Of a DNA stretch of 24,506 nucleotides, positions 1 through 8,199 are shown in pieces. Every line of letters begins with the position of its first letter. Positions within the stretch are counted from its first letter, which is position 1. Source of the stretch: CALMFQ01 sp964495595 (GTDB lineage Bacteria > Pseudomonadota > Gammaproteobacteria > Burkholderiales > SCOH01); the NCBI GenBank assembly GCA_964495595.1, contig CAZBWH010000047.1, positions 1 to 24,506 of the forward strand. Reading direction: 5' to 3'. A model generated the notes under the pieces. The model did not search any database and was not told the DNA's origin. It worked only from the letters and a program-made list of their open reading frames with translations. The position numbers were made by a program, and so were the translations under genes.

Positions 1-2
1 TA

Positions 3-197
3 CGCCACGTTAGTTCAGATTACGGCGCCCCATACCAAGATGACATTGAGGAAGCATGGGCAATCAGCCGGACTACGCAGCCATTTAGACTGGCGGCTTT
101 CTTGTTTGCGTTGAGGATTCAGCCTCTTTATGACATTATCCTGACCAACAAGGCTTTTTTGCCTGAACACATAACTCGCTACACGAGGAGACGATAG
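3..197 (+). CDS. 3' end of an unidentified gene (5' end outside window)
   Basis: The frame is open from the left edge to a TAG at 195-197, giving 64 codons without a start that looks real. The next gene starts with GTG at 199, one base after this stop, and its Shine-Dalgarno (GAGGAG, 185-190) lies inside this frame, so the two genes look translationally coupled. The visible tail has an acidic stretch (DDIEEAW), a hydrophobic stretch (FRLAAFLFALRIQPLYDIIL) and a basic end (RYTRRR). I do not recognise the family. That it is coding is inferred from the open frame and the coupling; the short length leaves room for chance. Confidence 0.45.
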   Translation, partial: RHVSSDYGAPYQDDIEEAWAISRTTQPFRLAAFLFALRIQPLYDIILTNKAFLPEHITRYTRRR

Positions 198-198
198 A

Positions 199-1687
199 GT
201 GAAGCTTCGTAACATGCTGGGCCTGCTTGGAGTGCTTGCAGGAACTCAACTTGCCCATGCGGCGCCATTTGCTTATCTGCCCCACCCGGAAATTGACAAG
301 CTGACCGTCCTGGATCTGGCGACTGACAGCAGTCGATCGTCGACTGCCGGCGCCATCGTGGCATTGCTGACGACGGGCACCCGGCCGGTAGCAGTGGCAC
401 CCAATCATGCNNNNNNNNNNCGGAACATTTGTTTATGCAGTCAACCAGACAAGCAATTCGGTGACAATCATTGACAGTACTGACACCCGGGTAATTGGGC
501 AGATCGCCGTTGGTTCGCGCCCGGTTTCAGCTGTGGTATCCGCTGACGACAAGAAACTATATGTTGCCAACAGCGAGGGGCGGAGCATCAGTGTAATTGA
601 TACCACCTCACAGCAACTCCTAAAAACACTGATGCTTCCTCATGCACCTTCCATCATGCAGATCACCAGTTCTGGACGGCTGTATGTAGTGAGTGCCGAG
701 GGCCGGCAAATCGTTGGATTCGACACCAAGACCGACACTCAGGTCTTCACCATTGACGTAGGCGCGACACCCTTGGCGATGACCCACATGGATGACATGA
801 ATATTTATGTTGCGGTACCTAATGGCATCCTGAAGGGATGGGGGGTGTCTGATCTGGCCAAGATTGCCGAGCTCTCCCCGATCACCGTTGGCCATACGGC
901 CGACATGCAAGGAAGGCAGGTCAAGGGCCTGACTGCGCTGAGCGCTGGAAAGAAGCTGTATGTTGTATCGGCTGATGGTGGCGTTACGATCATCTCGACC
1001 GACGATGCCAGCCCTGCTACCCAGATGGACATCAAGACTGCTCTGGCCAATCCATCAGGAGTGGAAATGGCGCCAGGGAACGCCAGCGTCCTGATCACCG
1101 ATGCAGGCAGCAATAATGTTGCAATCATTGCCACAGACAGCAACAAGGCAACACTCAAGGACATGGGCTACCGGACAGCAGCCGTTGGCGACTTCATCAG
1201 CGCCCCGGCATTCCAGACAGTTGAGACCGAGCTGAGCAAGGAGGAAGATCACAACACGTACTCCTGGAACAACGTCAAGGTTACCGTTCGCCGTACCGGA
1301 AACCTCAATAGCGCAGCTTCAGTCAATTACACGACAGAAAGTGGCTCGGCATTTACCAAGTGGGATTTTGTTGAAACCAAGGGAACGCTAGAATTCGCGC
1401 CAGGCGAGACGACAAAACAGATAACGATCCTGATTACCGGCGAAGAGAGTATCGAGCCACACGAGGATTTCACCCTGAAACTGGAAACACCGACTGACGG
1501 ACATCGCATCGGGCCGCAAGGCACCACCCGGATCACCATCCTCAATGATGACGATGATGACGTGAAAGGCTGCACCGTCGGACGAACCAAAGGCAGAATC
1601 GACCCGACATTACCCCTGTTGTCGCTCGGCGCCTTGGCTTACCTGATGCGAACGAAACGGCGAGCGCGTCAGCTGGCGAACCGCTGA
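199..1687 (+). CDS. Secreted YVTN beta-propeller / Calx-beta protein with JDVT-CTERM-like tail (contains assembly gap)
   Basis: The start is GTG at 199 behind GAGGAG at 185-190. The N-terminus is a signal peptide (MKLRNMLGLLGVLAGTQLAHA, predicted cut before APFAY). Next come YVTN-type repeats with motifs such as KKLYVANSEGRSISVIDTT, then a Calx-beta domain (roughly codons 330-455) ending in an acidic run (NDDDDDD). The C-terminus has Cys, then IDPTLPLL, a short hydrophobic helix and a basic end (RTKRRARQLANR). This layout matches the JDVT-CTERM class of protein-sorting tails, which are handled by a glutamic intramembrane protease (MrtJ in known systems); no obvious MrtJ gene is next to it. 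Likely an exported, surface-processed protein of unknown ligand. The run of N at 411-420 puts the two halves in different frames, but signal peptide, repeats and tail fit one protein. It is probably not a pseudogene. Confidence 0.82.
411..420. other. Assembly gap (ten N)
   Basis: Ten N bases interrupt the beta-propeller gene. The upstream frame has a codon starting at 409, and the downstream frame has a codon starting at 422. One uninterrupted protein therefore needs a true gap length divisible by 3, so ten is a placeholder or an error. Confidence 0.98.
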
Positions 1688-1695
1688 AACAAGGC

Positions 1696-1748
1696 TCACG
1701 GCTCGTTTTCGACCCGTGACATGAGAAGGCCGGCATGATTTGCCGGCC
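1696..1748. terminator. Two hairpins between convergent genes
   Basis: Two stem-loops lie between the stop of the propeller gene (1687) and the stop of purD (1777). The first (1696-1719) pairs TCACGG with CCGTGA and, after one mismatch, TCG with CGA around a TTTT loop. The second (1728-1748) pairs GGCCGGCA with TGCCGGCC, 8 bp around a 5-base loop. Neither has a clear T-run on either strand. They are best read as a bidirectional termination or mRNA-end element; the function is inferred from position. Confidence 0.5.
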
Positions 1749-1776
1749 GTGGTGCTCATGGCTGCGGCAAGCTGGG

Positions 1777-3054
1777 CTACCGCCGTCCGGCCAAGGCGCG
1801 GTGACCGATATCGCCACGGTACTGCATGCCGCTAAACCGTACCTGATCGACGACTTCATATGCACGCTTCTGTGCAATCTTGACGCTGTCCCCCAGCGCC
1901 GTAACGCACAGCACCCGCCCCCCACTGGTAACAATCGATCCATCAGCTGCGACACTGGTTCCTGCGTGAAACACATGTGCGTCTTCGGTTGCCTTGGCCA
2001 GCCCTTCGATCACATCGCCTTTCCGAGGGGACTCGGGGTAGTTGGCTGCGGCGAGTACAACGCCAAGCGCCACCCGGCGATCCCAACTCGCCTCGACTTT
2101 GTCCAGACCGCCCTCGACCCCAGCCTCCAGCAAATCGACCAGATCGGTTTTCAGCCGGAAGAGGATGGGCTGGGTTTCTGGATCGCCCATCCGGCAATTG
2201 AACTCCAGCACCTTGATCGACTCGTCAGGAGCAATCATCAGCCCGGCATAGAGAAATCCGGAGTATGGAATTCCGTCTTTTGCCATCCCGGCGACAGTGG
2301 GCATGATAACCTCGCGCATGGCCTTGGCATGCACGGCAGGAGTCACAACCGGCGCCGGAGAATAGGCTCCCATCCCGCCAGTATTCGGTCCCTCGTCGCC
2401 ATCCAGCAAACGCTTGTGATCCTGGCTGGATGCAAGCGGCAGCACTTCGTGGCCATTCACCATGACAATGAAACTGGCCTCCTCACCGGACAGGAAGCTC
2501 TCAACTACGATCCGAGCGCCAGCATCGCCCAATTTGTTGTCTGACAACATCATGTCGATGGCTGCATGTGCCTCGCCCAGGGTCATGGCAACCACCACCC
2601 CCTTCCCGGCAGCCAGACCGTCGGCCTTAATGACGATCGGTGCACCTTGGTGATCGACATAGGCATGGGCAAGAGCTGCATCACTGAACGTCTGGTAGTC
2701 GGCCGTAGGAATATGGTGGCGCTGCATGAACGCCTTGGCGAAGTCCTTCGAGCTTTCCAGTTGCGCAGCTGCCTTGCTGGGGCCGAAAATTTTCAGGCCT
2801 GCGGCACGAAAGGCATCGACCACCCCCATCGACAACGGCGCCTCCGGCCCGACGACCGTCAATTCAATCTGCTCTTTGCGCGCAAAATCAACCAGATCGT
2901 CGATCGTGGCCAGATTGACGTTGTACACACCATCTTCCAGCACTGTTCCCGCATTGCCCGGGGTGACATAAACCCGGGAAACCCGTGGCGACTGGGCCAG
3001 CTTCCAGGCCATTGCGTGCTCGCGGCCACCGGAGCCGATTACCATGACTTTCAT
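1777..3054 (-). CDS. purD: Phosphoribosylamine-glycine ligase (GAR synthetase)
   Basis: Cytoplasmic enzyme of de novo purine synthesis that joins glycine to 5-phosphoribosylamine with ATP, forming GAR. The 425-residue product has the usual family length. It begins MKVMVIGSGGREHAMAWKL, the N-domain nucleotide-binding signature, followed by VVGPEAPL. The ATP-grasp domain follows, with IKADGLAAGKGVVVA, the PurD signature DGDEGPNTGGMGAYSP, and the metal-binding EFNCRMGDPETQ. The start at 3054 is preceded by TAAGGGA at good spacing. It lies 31 bp behind purH on the same strand, the common purH-purD order, and is the last gene of the dusB-fis-purH-purD run. Nothing is missing or unusual. Confidence 0.97.
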   Translation of the reverse strand: MKVMVIGSGGREHAMAWKLAQSPRVSRVYVTPGNAGTVLEDGVYNVNLATIDDLVDFARKEQIELTVVGPEAPLSMGVVDAFRAAGLKIFGPSKAAAQLESSKDFAKAFMQRHHIPTADYQTFSDAALAHAYVDHQGAPIVIKADGLAAGKGVVVAMTLGEAHAAIDMMLSDNKLGDAGARIVVESFLSGEEASFIVMVNGHEVLPLASSQDHKRLLDGDEGPNTGGMGAYSPAPVVTPAVHAKAMREVIMPTVAGMAKDGIPYSGFLYAGLMIAPDESIKVLEFNCRMGDPETQPILFRLKTDLVDLLEAGVEGGLDKVEASWDRRVALGVVLAAANYPESPRKGDVIEGLAKATEDAHVFHAGTSVAADGSIVTSGGRVLCVTALGDSVKIAQKRAYEVVDQVRFSGMQYRGDIGHRALAGRR

Positions 3055-3085
3055 ATCAATCCCTTACGTTCAGAAGCAATCCGGA

Positions 3086-4651
3086 TCAGTGGCGGAAATG
3101 TCGGGTGCCCGTCAGCACCATCGCAATCCCATGCTCGTCAGCTGCAGCGAAGACCTCTTCGTCGCGCACCGAACCACCCGGCTGAATGATGGCCTTGATG
3201 CCGTTTTCGGCAATCACGTCGACACCGTCTCGGAACGGGAAGAAGGCATCCGAGGCTGCCACGGCACCAGCCAGCGACAAGCCTGCAGCGGCAGCCTTGA
3301 TGGCAGCGATCCTGGTTGAGTCGACCCGGCTCATCTGCCCCGCCCCCACTCCAGCGGTCTGGCCATTCTTGGCGAAGACGATAGCGTTCGACTTGACGAA
3401 TTTGGCCACCCGCCAGGCAAACAGCAAATCCTGCAATTCTGCAGCGCTGGGCTGACGCCGAGTGACCACCCGCAGTTCGTTTACTGCCACGTTCTTGATG
3501 TCGGCAGTCTGAACCAGCAAGCCACCACCGACCCGCTTCAGGTCGTAAGGATTGGCCCCCGTCTCCAGTGGCACTTCCAGCACCCGGACGTTGACCTTTT
3601 TGGCCAGCAGCGCCTTGGCCTCAGCTGAATACGCCGGCGCGATCAGCACCTCGAGGAACTGTGCTGAAACGGCTTCTGCCGTTGCAGCATCGACTTCACG
3701 ATTGAAGGCAATAATGCCTCCAAATGCCGACGTACTGTCCGTAGCCAATGCGAGGCGGTACGCAGTCAAAGTGTCGGCGGCGATGGCGACACCACACGGA
3801 TTGGCGTGCTTGATGATGACGCAGGCCGGCTGATCGAAGGTTTTGACTGCCTCCCATGCCGCGTCGGCATCGGCAATATTGTTGTACGACAGCTCTTTGC
3901 CCTGCAGCTGGCGGTAGTTGGCAATGGCGCCGGGCACGCGCACCAGGTCGCGATAGAAAGCGGCCTTCTGGTGCGGGTTTTCGCCGTAGCGCATGTCCTG
4001 CACTTTTTCGAAATTGGCGTTGAAACGCTGCGGGAAATCGGCCTTGCTGCCGTCGGCGGCAAGGGTGGTCAGATAATTGCTGATTGCACTGTCGTAGGCG
4101 GCGGTGTGCGAGAAAGCTTTCTTTGCCAAGTTGAAACGGGTTGCCTGCGACAGGCACCCAGCATTGGCTTGCAGTTCATCAGCCAGTGCCGTGTAATCAG
4201 CGGCATCAGTCACGATCGCGACATGCTGGTAATTTTTGGCAGCAGAACGCACCATGGTCGGGCCGCCGATGTCGATATTCTCGATGGCATCTTCCAGCGC
4301 ACAATCCGGCTTGCTGATGGTTTGCACAAAGGGATACAGATTGACGCAAACCAGATCGATGTTGCCGATGCCATGTTGCTGCATGGCCGCCACATGCTCG
4401 GGCAGATCACGCCGGCCCAGCAAACCGCCGTGGATTTTGGGATGCAACGTCTTGACCCGACCGTCGAGCATCTCCGGAAAACCGGTGTAGTCAGCCACCT
4501 CGATCACCCGGACGCCGTTGTCGGCGAGCAACTTGGCCGTGCCGCCGGTAGAAAGGATTTCGACGCCCAAAGCGGCCAGCGCCTGAGCGAATTCCAGGAC
4601 ACCGGTCTTGTCGGACACACTGATGAGAGCACGTTGGATCTTGGTCTGCAT
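3086..4651 (-). CDS. purH: Bifunctional AICAR transformylase / IMP cyclohydrolase
   Basis: Catalyses the last two steps of de novo IMP synthesis: formylation of AICAR using 10-formyl-THF, then ring closure. The start is ATG at 4651 (MQTKIQRALISVSDKTGV), with AAGGAAAG about 10 bases upstream; the frame stays open 56 codons further but that stretch runs into fis. The product has 521 residues, close to the usual 520-530. The N-terminal MGS-like cyclohydrolase domain shows SDKTG, STGGTAKLL and TLHPKIHGGLL. The C-terminal transformylase domain shows the active-site KHANPCGVA, SAFGGIIAFN and the terminal PGGSVRDEEV. It follows fis by 43 bp and precedes purD by 31 bp, so it is very likely cotranscribed. 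Confidence 0.97.
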   Translation of the reverse strand: MQTKIQRALISVSDKTGVLEFAQALAALGVEILSTGGTAKLLADNGVRVIEVADYTGFPEMLDGRVKTLHPKIHGGLLGRRDLPEHVAAMQQHGIGNIDLVCVNLYPFVQTISKPDCALEDAIENIDIGGPTMVRSAAKNYQHVAIVTDAADYTALADELQANAGCLSQATRFNLAKKAFSHTAAYDSAISNYLTTLAADGSKADFPQRFNANFEKVQDMRYGENPHQKAAFYRDLVRVPGAIANYRQLQGKELSYNNIADADAAWEAVKTFDQPACVIIKHANPCGVAIAADTLTAYRLALATDSTSAFGGIIAFNREVDAATAEAVSAQFLEVLIAPAYSAEAKALLAKKVNVRVLEVPLETGANPYDLKRVGGGLLVQTADIKNVAVNELRVVTRRQPSAAELQDLLFAWRVAKFVKSNAIVFAKNGQTAGVGAGQMSRVDSTRIAAIKAAAAGLSLAGAVAASDAFFPFRDGVDVIAENGIKAIIQPGGSVRDEEVFAAADEHGIAMVLTGTRHFRH

Positions 4652-4694
4652 GGGGTTTGAATCTTTCCTTGTCTTTAAAGATCGAGAGGGGCGG

Positions 4695-4931
4695 TCAGCC
4701 CAAGTCGTATTCCTTGAGTTTCTTGCGCAGGGTGTTGCGGTTAATACCCAACAGCTCCGCAGCCTTGGTCTGGTTCCCTTTGGCGTGCAACAACACGATT
4801 TCCAGCAAGGGCCGCTCAACGCAGCTCATGACCATGTCATATATTGCACTGGGCGGCTCGCCGTCCAGGTCGCGAAAATACTGCTCCATCGTCCGCCTGA
4901 TGGCAGCGGCGATCTGTTCATTACTATCCAT
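4695..4931 (-). CDS. fis: Fis-family nucleoid/DNA-binding protein
   Basis: Small homodimeric DNA-bending regulator. I chose ATG at 4931 (MDSNEQIAAAIRRTMEQYF) because AGGTAAGG sits just upstream; an upstream ATG at 4964 would add 11 residues and lacks such a site. The product is 78 residues, as in betaproteobacterial Fis. The C-terminal helix-turn-helix is clear: GNQTKAAELLGINRNTLRKKL, with the expected E-IVL-HAKGNQTKAA lead-in, and the central helices form the dimer core. It lies between dusB (stop 5012) and purH, the same dusB-fis pairing as in enterobacteria, where the upstream dusB promoter drives fis. Confidence 0.94.
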   Translation of the reverse strand: MDSNEQIAAAIRRTMEQYFRDLDGEPPSAIYDMVMSCVERPLLEIVLLHAKGNQTKAAELLGINRNTLRKKLKEYDLG

Positions 4932-5011
4932 CACCTTACCTCGTCCGAGCCCGTGGCTTTGCATGCTTACCTGCAGCGGCTACCGCGCAGGGGTGACGCA
5001 GAGTCCACTGA

Positions 5012-6043
5012 TTACGCCGCCAGTGGTTGCGAATTGCCGGTTTCGCCTGTACTGAGGTATTCCAGTCTGTCGCTGAATGCAGCCAGGCGGTCAAAATAGT
5101 CGCGGATGGCAGCCAGTTGGGCCTCGCTGCTTTCCAGTTGATAGACGGTCTGCCGGAACTCGTTGGAGTCCCGCAAGCCCCGGGTGTACCAGGCGATGTG
5201 CTTGCGCGCAATGCGCACACCTGAATATTCGCCATAAAAATGGTAGTGCTCTGCAAGGTGGGATAGCATTAACTCCTTGATTTCGCTAACACACGGGGAA
5301 GGCAACAACTCGCCCGTTGCCAGAAAATGACCGATCTCGCGGAAAATCCACGGTCGTCCCTGCGCGGCCCGACCAATCATGACGGCGTCGGCGCCAGTAC
5401 AGGCCAATACGTCGCGGGCTTTTTGCGGCGAATCAATGTCACCATTGGCAATCACCGGAATGCCGGATTCCGCCTTGACTGCCCGGATCAGGTCATAACT
5501 GGCTGCTCCACGGTAACCGCAAGCCCTGGTGCGGCCGTGAATGGCCAGCGCCTGAATGCCGCACTGCTCGGCAAGCCGTGCAATGCGGCCGATATTGCGC
5601 TGCTCCGGACTCCAGCCGAGCCGGGTTTTCAATGTAACGGGGACATTGACCGCCTTGACCACCGCCTCAAGGATGCGGGCGACCAGTAATTCGTCTTGCA
5701 GCAGGGCCGAGCCGGCCATGACATTGCAGACTTTCTTGGCGGGGCACCCCATGTTGATATCGATGATCTGCGCACCGTGATCGACATTGAAGCGGGCCGC
5801 ATCGGCCATTTGTTCGGGAACGGCGCCAGCGATCTGCACCGACACCGGGCCAGGCTCGCCTGTGTGATCGACTCGCCGGCGGGTCTTGTCGGTCCCCCAC
5901 AGCAAGGCATTGGCTGCCATCATCTCCGACACGGCGTGACCAGCCCCCAGTTTCCGGCACAACATGCGGAATGGCCGATCCGTCACACCAGCCATGGGCG
6001 CGACAATCAGATTGTTTTTCAGCTCGTACGGGCCGATGCGCAT
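5012..6043 (-). CDS. dusB: tRNA-dihydrouridine synthase B
   Basis: FMN-dependent enzyme that reduces uridine to dihydrouridine in the tRNA D-loop. The 343-residue TIM-barrel protein begins MRIGPYELKNNLIVAPMAGVTDRPFR. Catalytic Cys100 sits in INMGCPAKKV, followed by VMAGSALL. TLKTRLGW, ALAIHGRTR, VIANGDI and DAVMIGRAAQGRPWIF supply FMN and substrate contacts. The C-terminal helical domain contains KHIAWYTRGL. It is probably the first gene of the dusB-fis-purH-purD operon; the promoter should lie in the AT-rich 6044-6215 interval. The Shine-Dalgarno is weak (CACC before ATG), but the N-terminus matches the family. Confidence 0.96.
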   Translation of the reverse strand: MRIGPYELKNNLIVAPMAGVTDRPFRMLCRKLGAGHAVSEMMAANALLWGTDKTRRRVDHTGEPGPVSVQIAGAVPEQMADAARFNVDHGAQIIDINMGCPAKKVCNVMAGSALLQDELLVARILEAVVKAVNVPVTLKTRLGWSPEQRNIGRIARLAEQCGIQALAIHGRTRACGYRGAASYDLIRAVKAESGIPVIANGDIDSPQKARDVLACTGADAVMIGRAAQGRPWIFREIGHFLATGELLPSPCVSEIKELMLSHLAEHYHFYGEYSGVRIARKHIAWYTRGLRDSNEFRQTVYQLESSEAQLAAIRDYFDRLAAFSDRLEYLSTGETGNSQPLAA

Positions 6044-6163
6044 GGTGTTAGGCGAACAGGATTCAGGAGAAGGGGGCCAATTTTAAACGTTTTCTGCTGA
6101 TTTGGAAAAACAATTTCGCTCAAATTTTAGGCAGCCGGACGGCAGAAATTAGAGGGTTTCCCC

Positions 6164-6183
6164 TAACATATTCCCGCATGTTA
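6164..6183. promoter_or_regulatory. Inverted repeat upstream of the 6276 gene
   Basis: TAACAT and ATGTTA form a 6-bp inverted repeat with an 8-base centre, directly followed by an AT-rich stretch (TTAATATT, 6181-6188) that could be a -10 element for the plus-strand gene. It lies in the 232-bp divergent interval between dusB and the hypothetical gene. Operator function is inferred from shape and position. Confidence 0.3.
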
Positions 6184-6217
6184 ATATTGCAACGCACCAA
6201 CGGAGAAGCAGTTTCAT

Positions 6218-6238
6218 GGGTTTTTTAGTTAAAAACCC
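6218..6238 (+). promoter_or_regulatory. Stem-loop in the leader of the 6276 gene
   Basis: GGGTTTTT (6218-6225) and AAAAACCC (6231-6238) pair perfectly around a 5-base loop, ending about 24 bases before the Shine-Dalgarno of the next gene. In the mRNA this could modulate translation or RNA stability. It is not followed by a T-run, so a simple terminator is unlikely. Confidence 0.35.
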
Positions 6239-6275
6239 GCTCACGCATGTTGCACGGCAACAAAGGAGTTCCATC

Positions 6276-6635
6276 ATGCATTATCCGAAAATCCTCAGCT
6301 GGCTTTCCAGCCGGGCAGGCGTTGACGAAGCGAGAGGCCGCGCCGTCTGGGATGAGATCATTGAACAGGCCCGCCTGCGCTACCCGGAAACCGACATCGG
6401 CAGCCCAGCCTACTGGGACGATATCGTGACCGAGCTACACCGCCGGATGGCGATCGAGGCCAGCCACAACGGTCGCCAGGCATGGCAAGTGCAATTGAAC
6501 GAGGTATCGCAGTTCACGGCACTGCTGGACCTGCAAACCTCGATGCTGACACGGCTGATGCTTGGCTGGCGGGACATTACCTTGGCTGCAACGCGGCAGA
6601 AACCAAACGGGCATAAGCAGGATCTGGCGGCCTGA
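6276..6635 (+). CDS. Hypothetical protein, 119 residues
   Basis: I chose ATG at 6276 (MHYPKILSWLSSRAGVDEARG) because AAAGGAG sits 6-7 bases upstream; an in-frame ATG at 6216 would place a perfect stem-loop inside the coding region and has no ribosome site. The product is soluble and mostly helical, with a Trp-rich N-terminal half (WLSSRAG, VWDEIIEQA, YWDDIVTELHRRM) and a C-terminal helix containing LLDLQTSMLTRLMLGWRDI. No catalytic motif, signal peptide or membrane segment is visible, and I do not recognise the family. It stands alone on the plus strand between dusB and a convergent minus-strand group. Codon use matches the housekeeping neighbours, which argues for a genuine resident gene. 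Confidence 0.75.
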   Translation: MHYPKILSWLSSRAGVDEARGRAVWDEIIEQARLRYPETDIGSPAYWDDIVTELHRRMAIEASHNGRQAWQVQLNEVSQFTALLDLQTSMLTRLMLGWRDITLAATRQKPNGHKQDLAA

Positions 6636-6640
6636 CCCCT

Positions 6641-6674
6641 GCCCCGCCTGTCCGGGGCTGCACCGGCTACGGTG
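6641..6674. terminator. GC-rich hairpins between convergent genes
   Basis: GCCCCG (6641-6646) pairs with CGGGGC (6653-6658), and CACCG (6661-6665) with CGGTG (6670-6674). They lie just after the stop of the 6276 gene and overlap the end of the convergent small membrane protein gene. No T-run follows, so intrinsic termination is uncertain. Confidence 0.3.
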
Positions 6675-6846
6675 GCAGCCCTGCCAGATGGCCGGCAAGC
6701 ACCAGTCCGGCGACACACAACAGCAGCCAGGCTAACTGGCTGGCGAGTTCATTCCAGCGCAAGCGCTGCGGTGGACTGAGCAGCCACCGGTAGCACGCCC
6801 AGCACAACAATACCAACACCCCTAGTTTCAGCAAGCGACCAAGCAT
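6667..6846 (-). CDS. Small membrane protein, 59 residues
   Basis: Reading the minus strand from ATG at 6846 gives a 59-residue protein ending in a TAG at 6667-6669. It begins MLGRLLKLGVLVLLCWACYRW and has two hydrophobic segments, about residues 8-23 and 39-57. They are separated by a short polar loop (SPPQRLRWNELASQ), so a two-helix inner-membrane hairpin is likely. The start is 12 bases after the stop of the M23 peptidase gene, so it may be translated by coupling; no clear Shine-Dalgarno is visible. I do not recognise the family. The strong hydrophobic periodicity supports a real gene, and the small size keeps confidence moderate. Confidence 0.55.
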   Translation of the reverse strand: MLGRLLKLGVLVLLCWACYRWLLSPPQRLRWNELASQLAWLLLCVAGLVLAGHLAGLPP

Positions 6847-6858
6847 GAAGGTGGCCCG

Positions 6859-7689
6859 TCAGAGTAGCGACAGGTAACGCAAGGGATTGAGTGGTACGCC
6901 GTTGTAGCGCACTTCGAAATGCAGATGCGGCCCGGTGGATTTGCCGGTGCTGCCGACCTCAGCGATCTGCTGCCCCGCTGCGACTGACTGACCAGGGCGA
7001 ACCAGCAACCGCAAGGCGTGGGCATAGCGGGTGGTGATGCCACGGCCGTGGTCAAGCTCGACACTCCAGCCGAATTGCGGCAGCAATCCCGCCGACCTGA
7101 CCACGCCAGCCTCAGCTGCCCGAATCGCCGTGCCGGCCGGCGCGACGAAATCAACCCCGTTATGCATCGACGCCCGCCCGGAGAACGGATCGAGGCGCAG
7201 ACCAAAGCTCGATGATGGCTTGACGCCGGCCACTGGCATCAGGCGTCTGCTGGCGGCCTTGCCCGATGGTGCTGCCAGCGCAGGCCGGGCGAACAGGCGC
7301 TCGTCAAGCAAACGAGACAACAGATCGACGTGGTCGCGCAGTGCATGGTCTGGCAACGCGGCACCGGGCTGCAGCGCCTGCCGCACGGCCGGACTGAGTG
7401 CCGGCAAGGCGCGATTCGACTGTGCATCCTGGGCATCCAGATGCAGCCACTGAACACGCAGGGCTTCGTGCTGTTGCTGCAACGAGGCTCGCTCGCTACT
7501 GGCCAGTGACAAGGGTTCGCTGCCGGGCAGCGGCCAACGGATATCGAGATCAGCAGACAACCACCAAGCCACCGCGCCAGTCAGTAACACAAAACAGGCC
7601 AGCGGCGCGGCAATCAGCAAGGTGCGGCTGCGGCGCCGGTAATGATGGCTGGCCGGCGCGATGCGGCGATGAGCGGGAAGCGGTGGCAT
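6859..7689 (-). CDS. Membrane-anchored M23 (LytM-type) metallopeptidase
   Basis: Predicted periplasmic zinc endopeptidase of the peptidoglycan-cleaving M23 family. The start is taken as ATG at 7689 (MPPLPAHRRIAPASHHYRRR), which avoids overlap with the thioesterase gene ending at 7700; the frame stays open upstream. The 276 residues comprise a basic cytoplasmic tail and one membrane segment near residues 26-48 (LLIAAPLACFVLLTGAVAWWL). A short helical linker follows, and then the peptidase domain. Zinc ligands are visible in HNGVDF (about residue 175) and GPHLHFEV (about residue 253), so it looks catalytically competent rather than a degenerate activator. It lies 10 bp behind the thioesterase gene and 12 bp ahead of the 59-residue protein. 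Target specificity cannot be read from the sequence. Confidence 0.9.
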   Translation of the reverse strand: MPPLPAHRRIAPASHHYRRRSRTLLIAAPLACFVLLTGAVAWWLSADLDIRWPLPGSEPLSLASSERASLQQQHEALRVQWLHLDAQDAQSNRALPALSPAVRQALQPGAALPDHALRDHVDLLSRLLDERLFARPALAAPSGKAASRRLMPVAGVKPSSSFGLRLDPFSGRASMHNGVDFVAPAGTAIRAAEAGVVRSAGLLPQFGWSVELDHGRGITTRYAHALRLLVRPGQSVAAGQQIAEVGSTGKSTGPHLHFEVRYNGVPLNPLRYLSLL

Positions 7690-7699
7690 GGGCGATGGG

Positions 7700-8179
7700 T
7701 TACGAGGCAGGCCGGGCTGCGCCCTGCACCTGATTACGTTGTTTACGCCGAATATACAGTGTCTTGCGGATGGTTGCGACCGTTTGTCCCTGTTCGTCGA
7801 CCACCCGCACCGCGAGTTCGGGCAGGCACTTGTCACCATTGGCGGTGGCATTGACGATGGCGGCAACCTGCTGCTCATCCAGCTCGAACAGGGCAGTCAC
7901 CTTGCCACGCCCGGGGGCGACAAAATCGATGCTGGCGGCTTTGTCCCACACAATGTAATCACGACCGAGGATTTTCATTAGCATCAGCATGTAGAACGGA
8001 TCGGTCATCGCAAACAACGATCCTCCGAAGTGAGTGCCGACCGCATTGCGGTTATACCAACGCAGCTTGAGGGCGACCTGTACGCGCCGGTAGTCGGGGC
8101 TGATGTGCTCGACGCGTACCCCTGCACCGATGTATGGAGGCCAGAGGTTGATCAGCGCTTTCATCCAGGCAGGGGACAT
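7700..8179 (-). CDS. DUF4442 hot-dog-fold thioesterase-like protein
   Basis: The start ATG at 8179 (MSPAWMKALINLWPPYIGAG) is set by a strong AAGGAG 6 bases upstream; a TTG at 8203 in frame is less likely. The 159-residue product matches DUF4442: the N-terminal helix, RVEHISPDYRRVQVALKLRW, the central NAVGTHFGGSLFAMTDPFYM helix region, and AASIDFVAPGRG. Hot-dog proteins of this type are thought to hydrolyse or bind acyl-CoA; the substrate is unknown. Upstream are a TTGACA/AATCAT promoter and a palindrome resembling the fatty-acid-responsive PsrA box, which would fit regulation by acyl-CoA or fatty acid. The downstream neighbour is the M23 peptidase gene. Confidence 0.85.
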   Translation of the reverse strand: MSPAWMKALINLWPPYIGAGVRVEHISPDYRRVQVALKLRWYNRNAVGTHFGGSLFAMTDPFYMLMLMKILGRDYIVWDKAASIDFVAPGRGKVTALFELDEQQVAAIVNATANGDKCLPELAVRVVDEQGQTVATIRKTLYIRRKQRNQVQGAARPAS

Positions 8180-8199
8180 CGCAGGCTCCTTCGGAAAAT

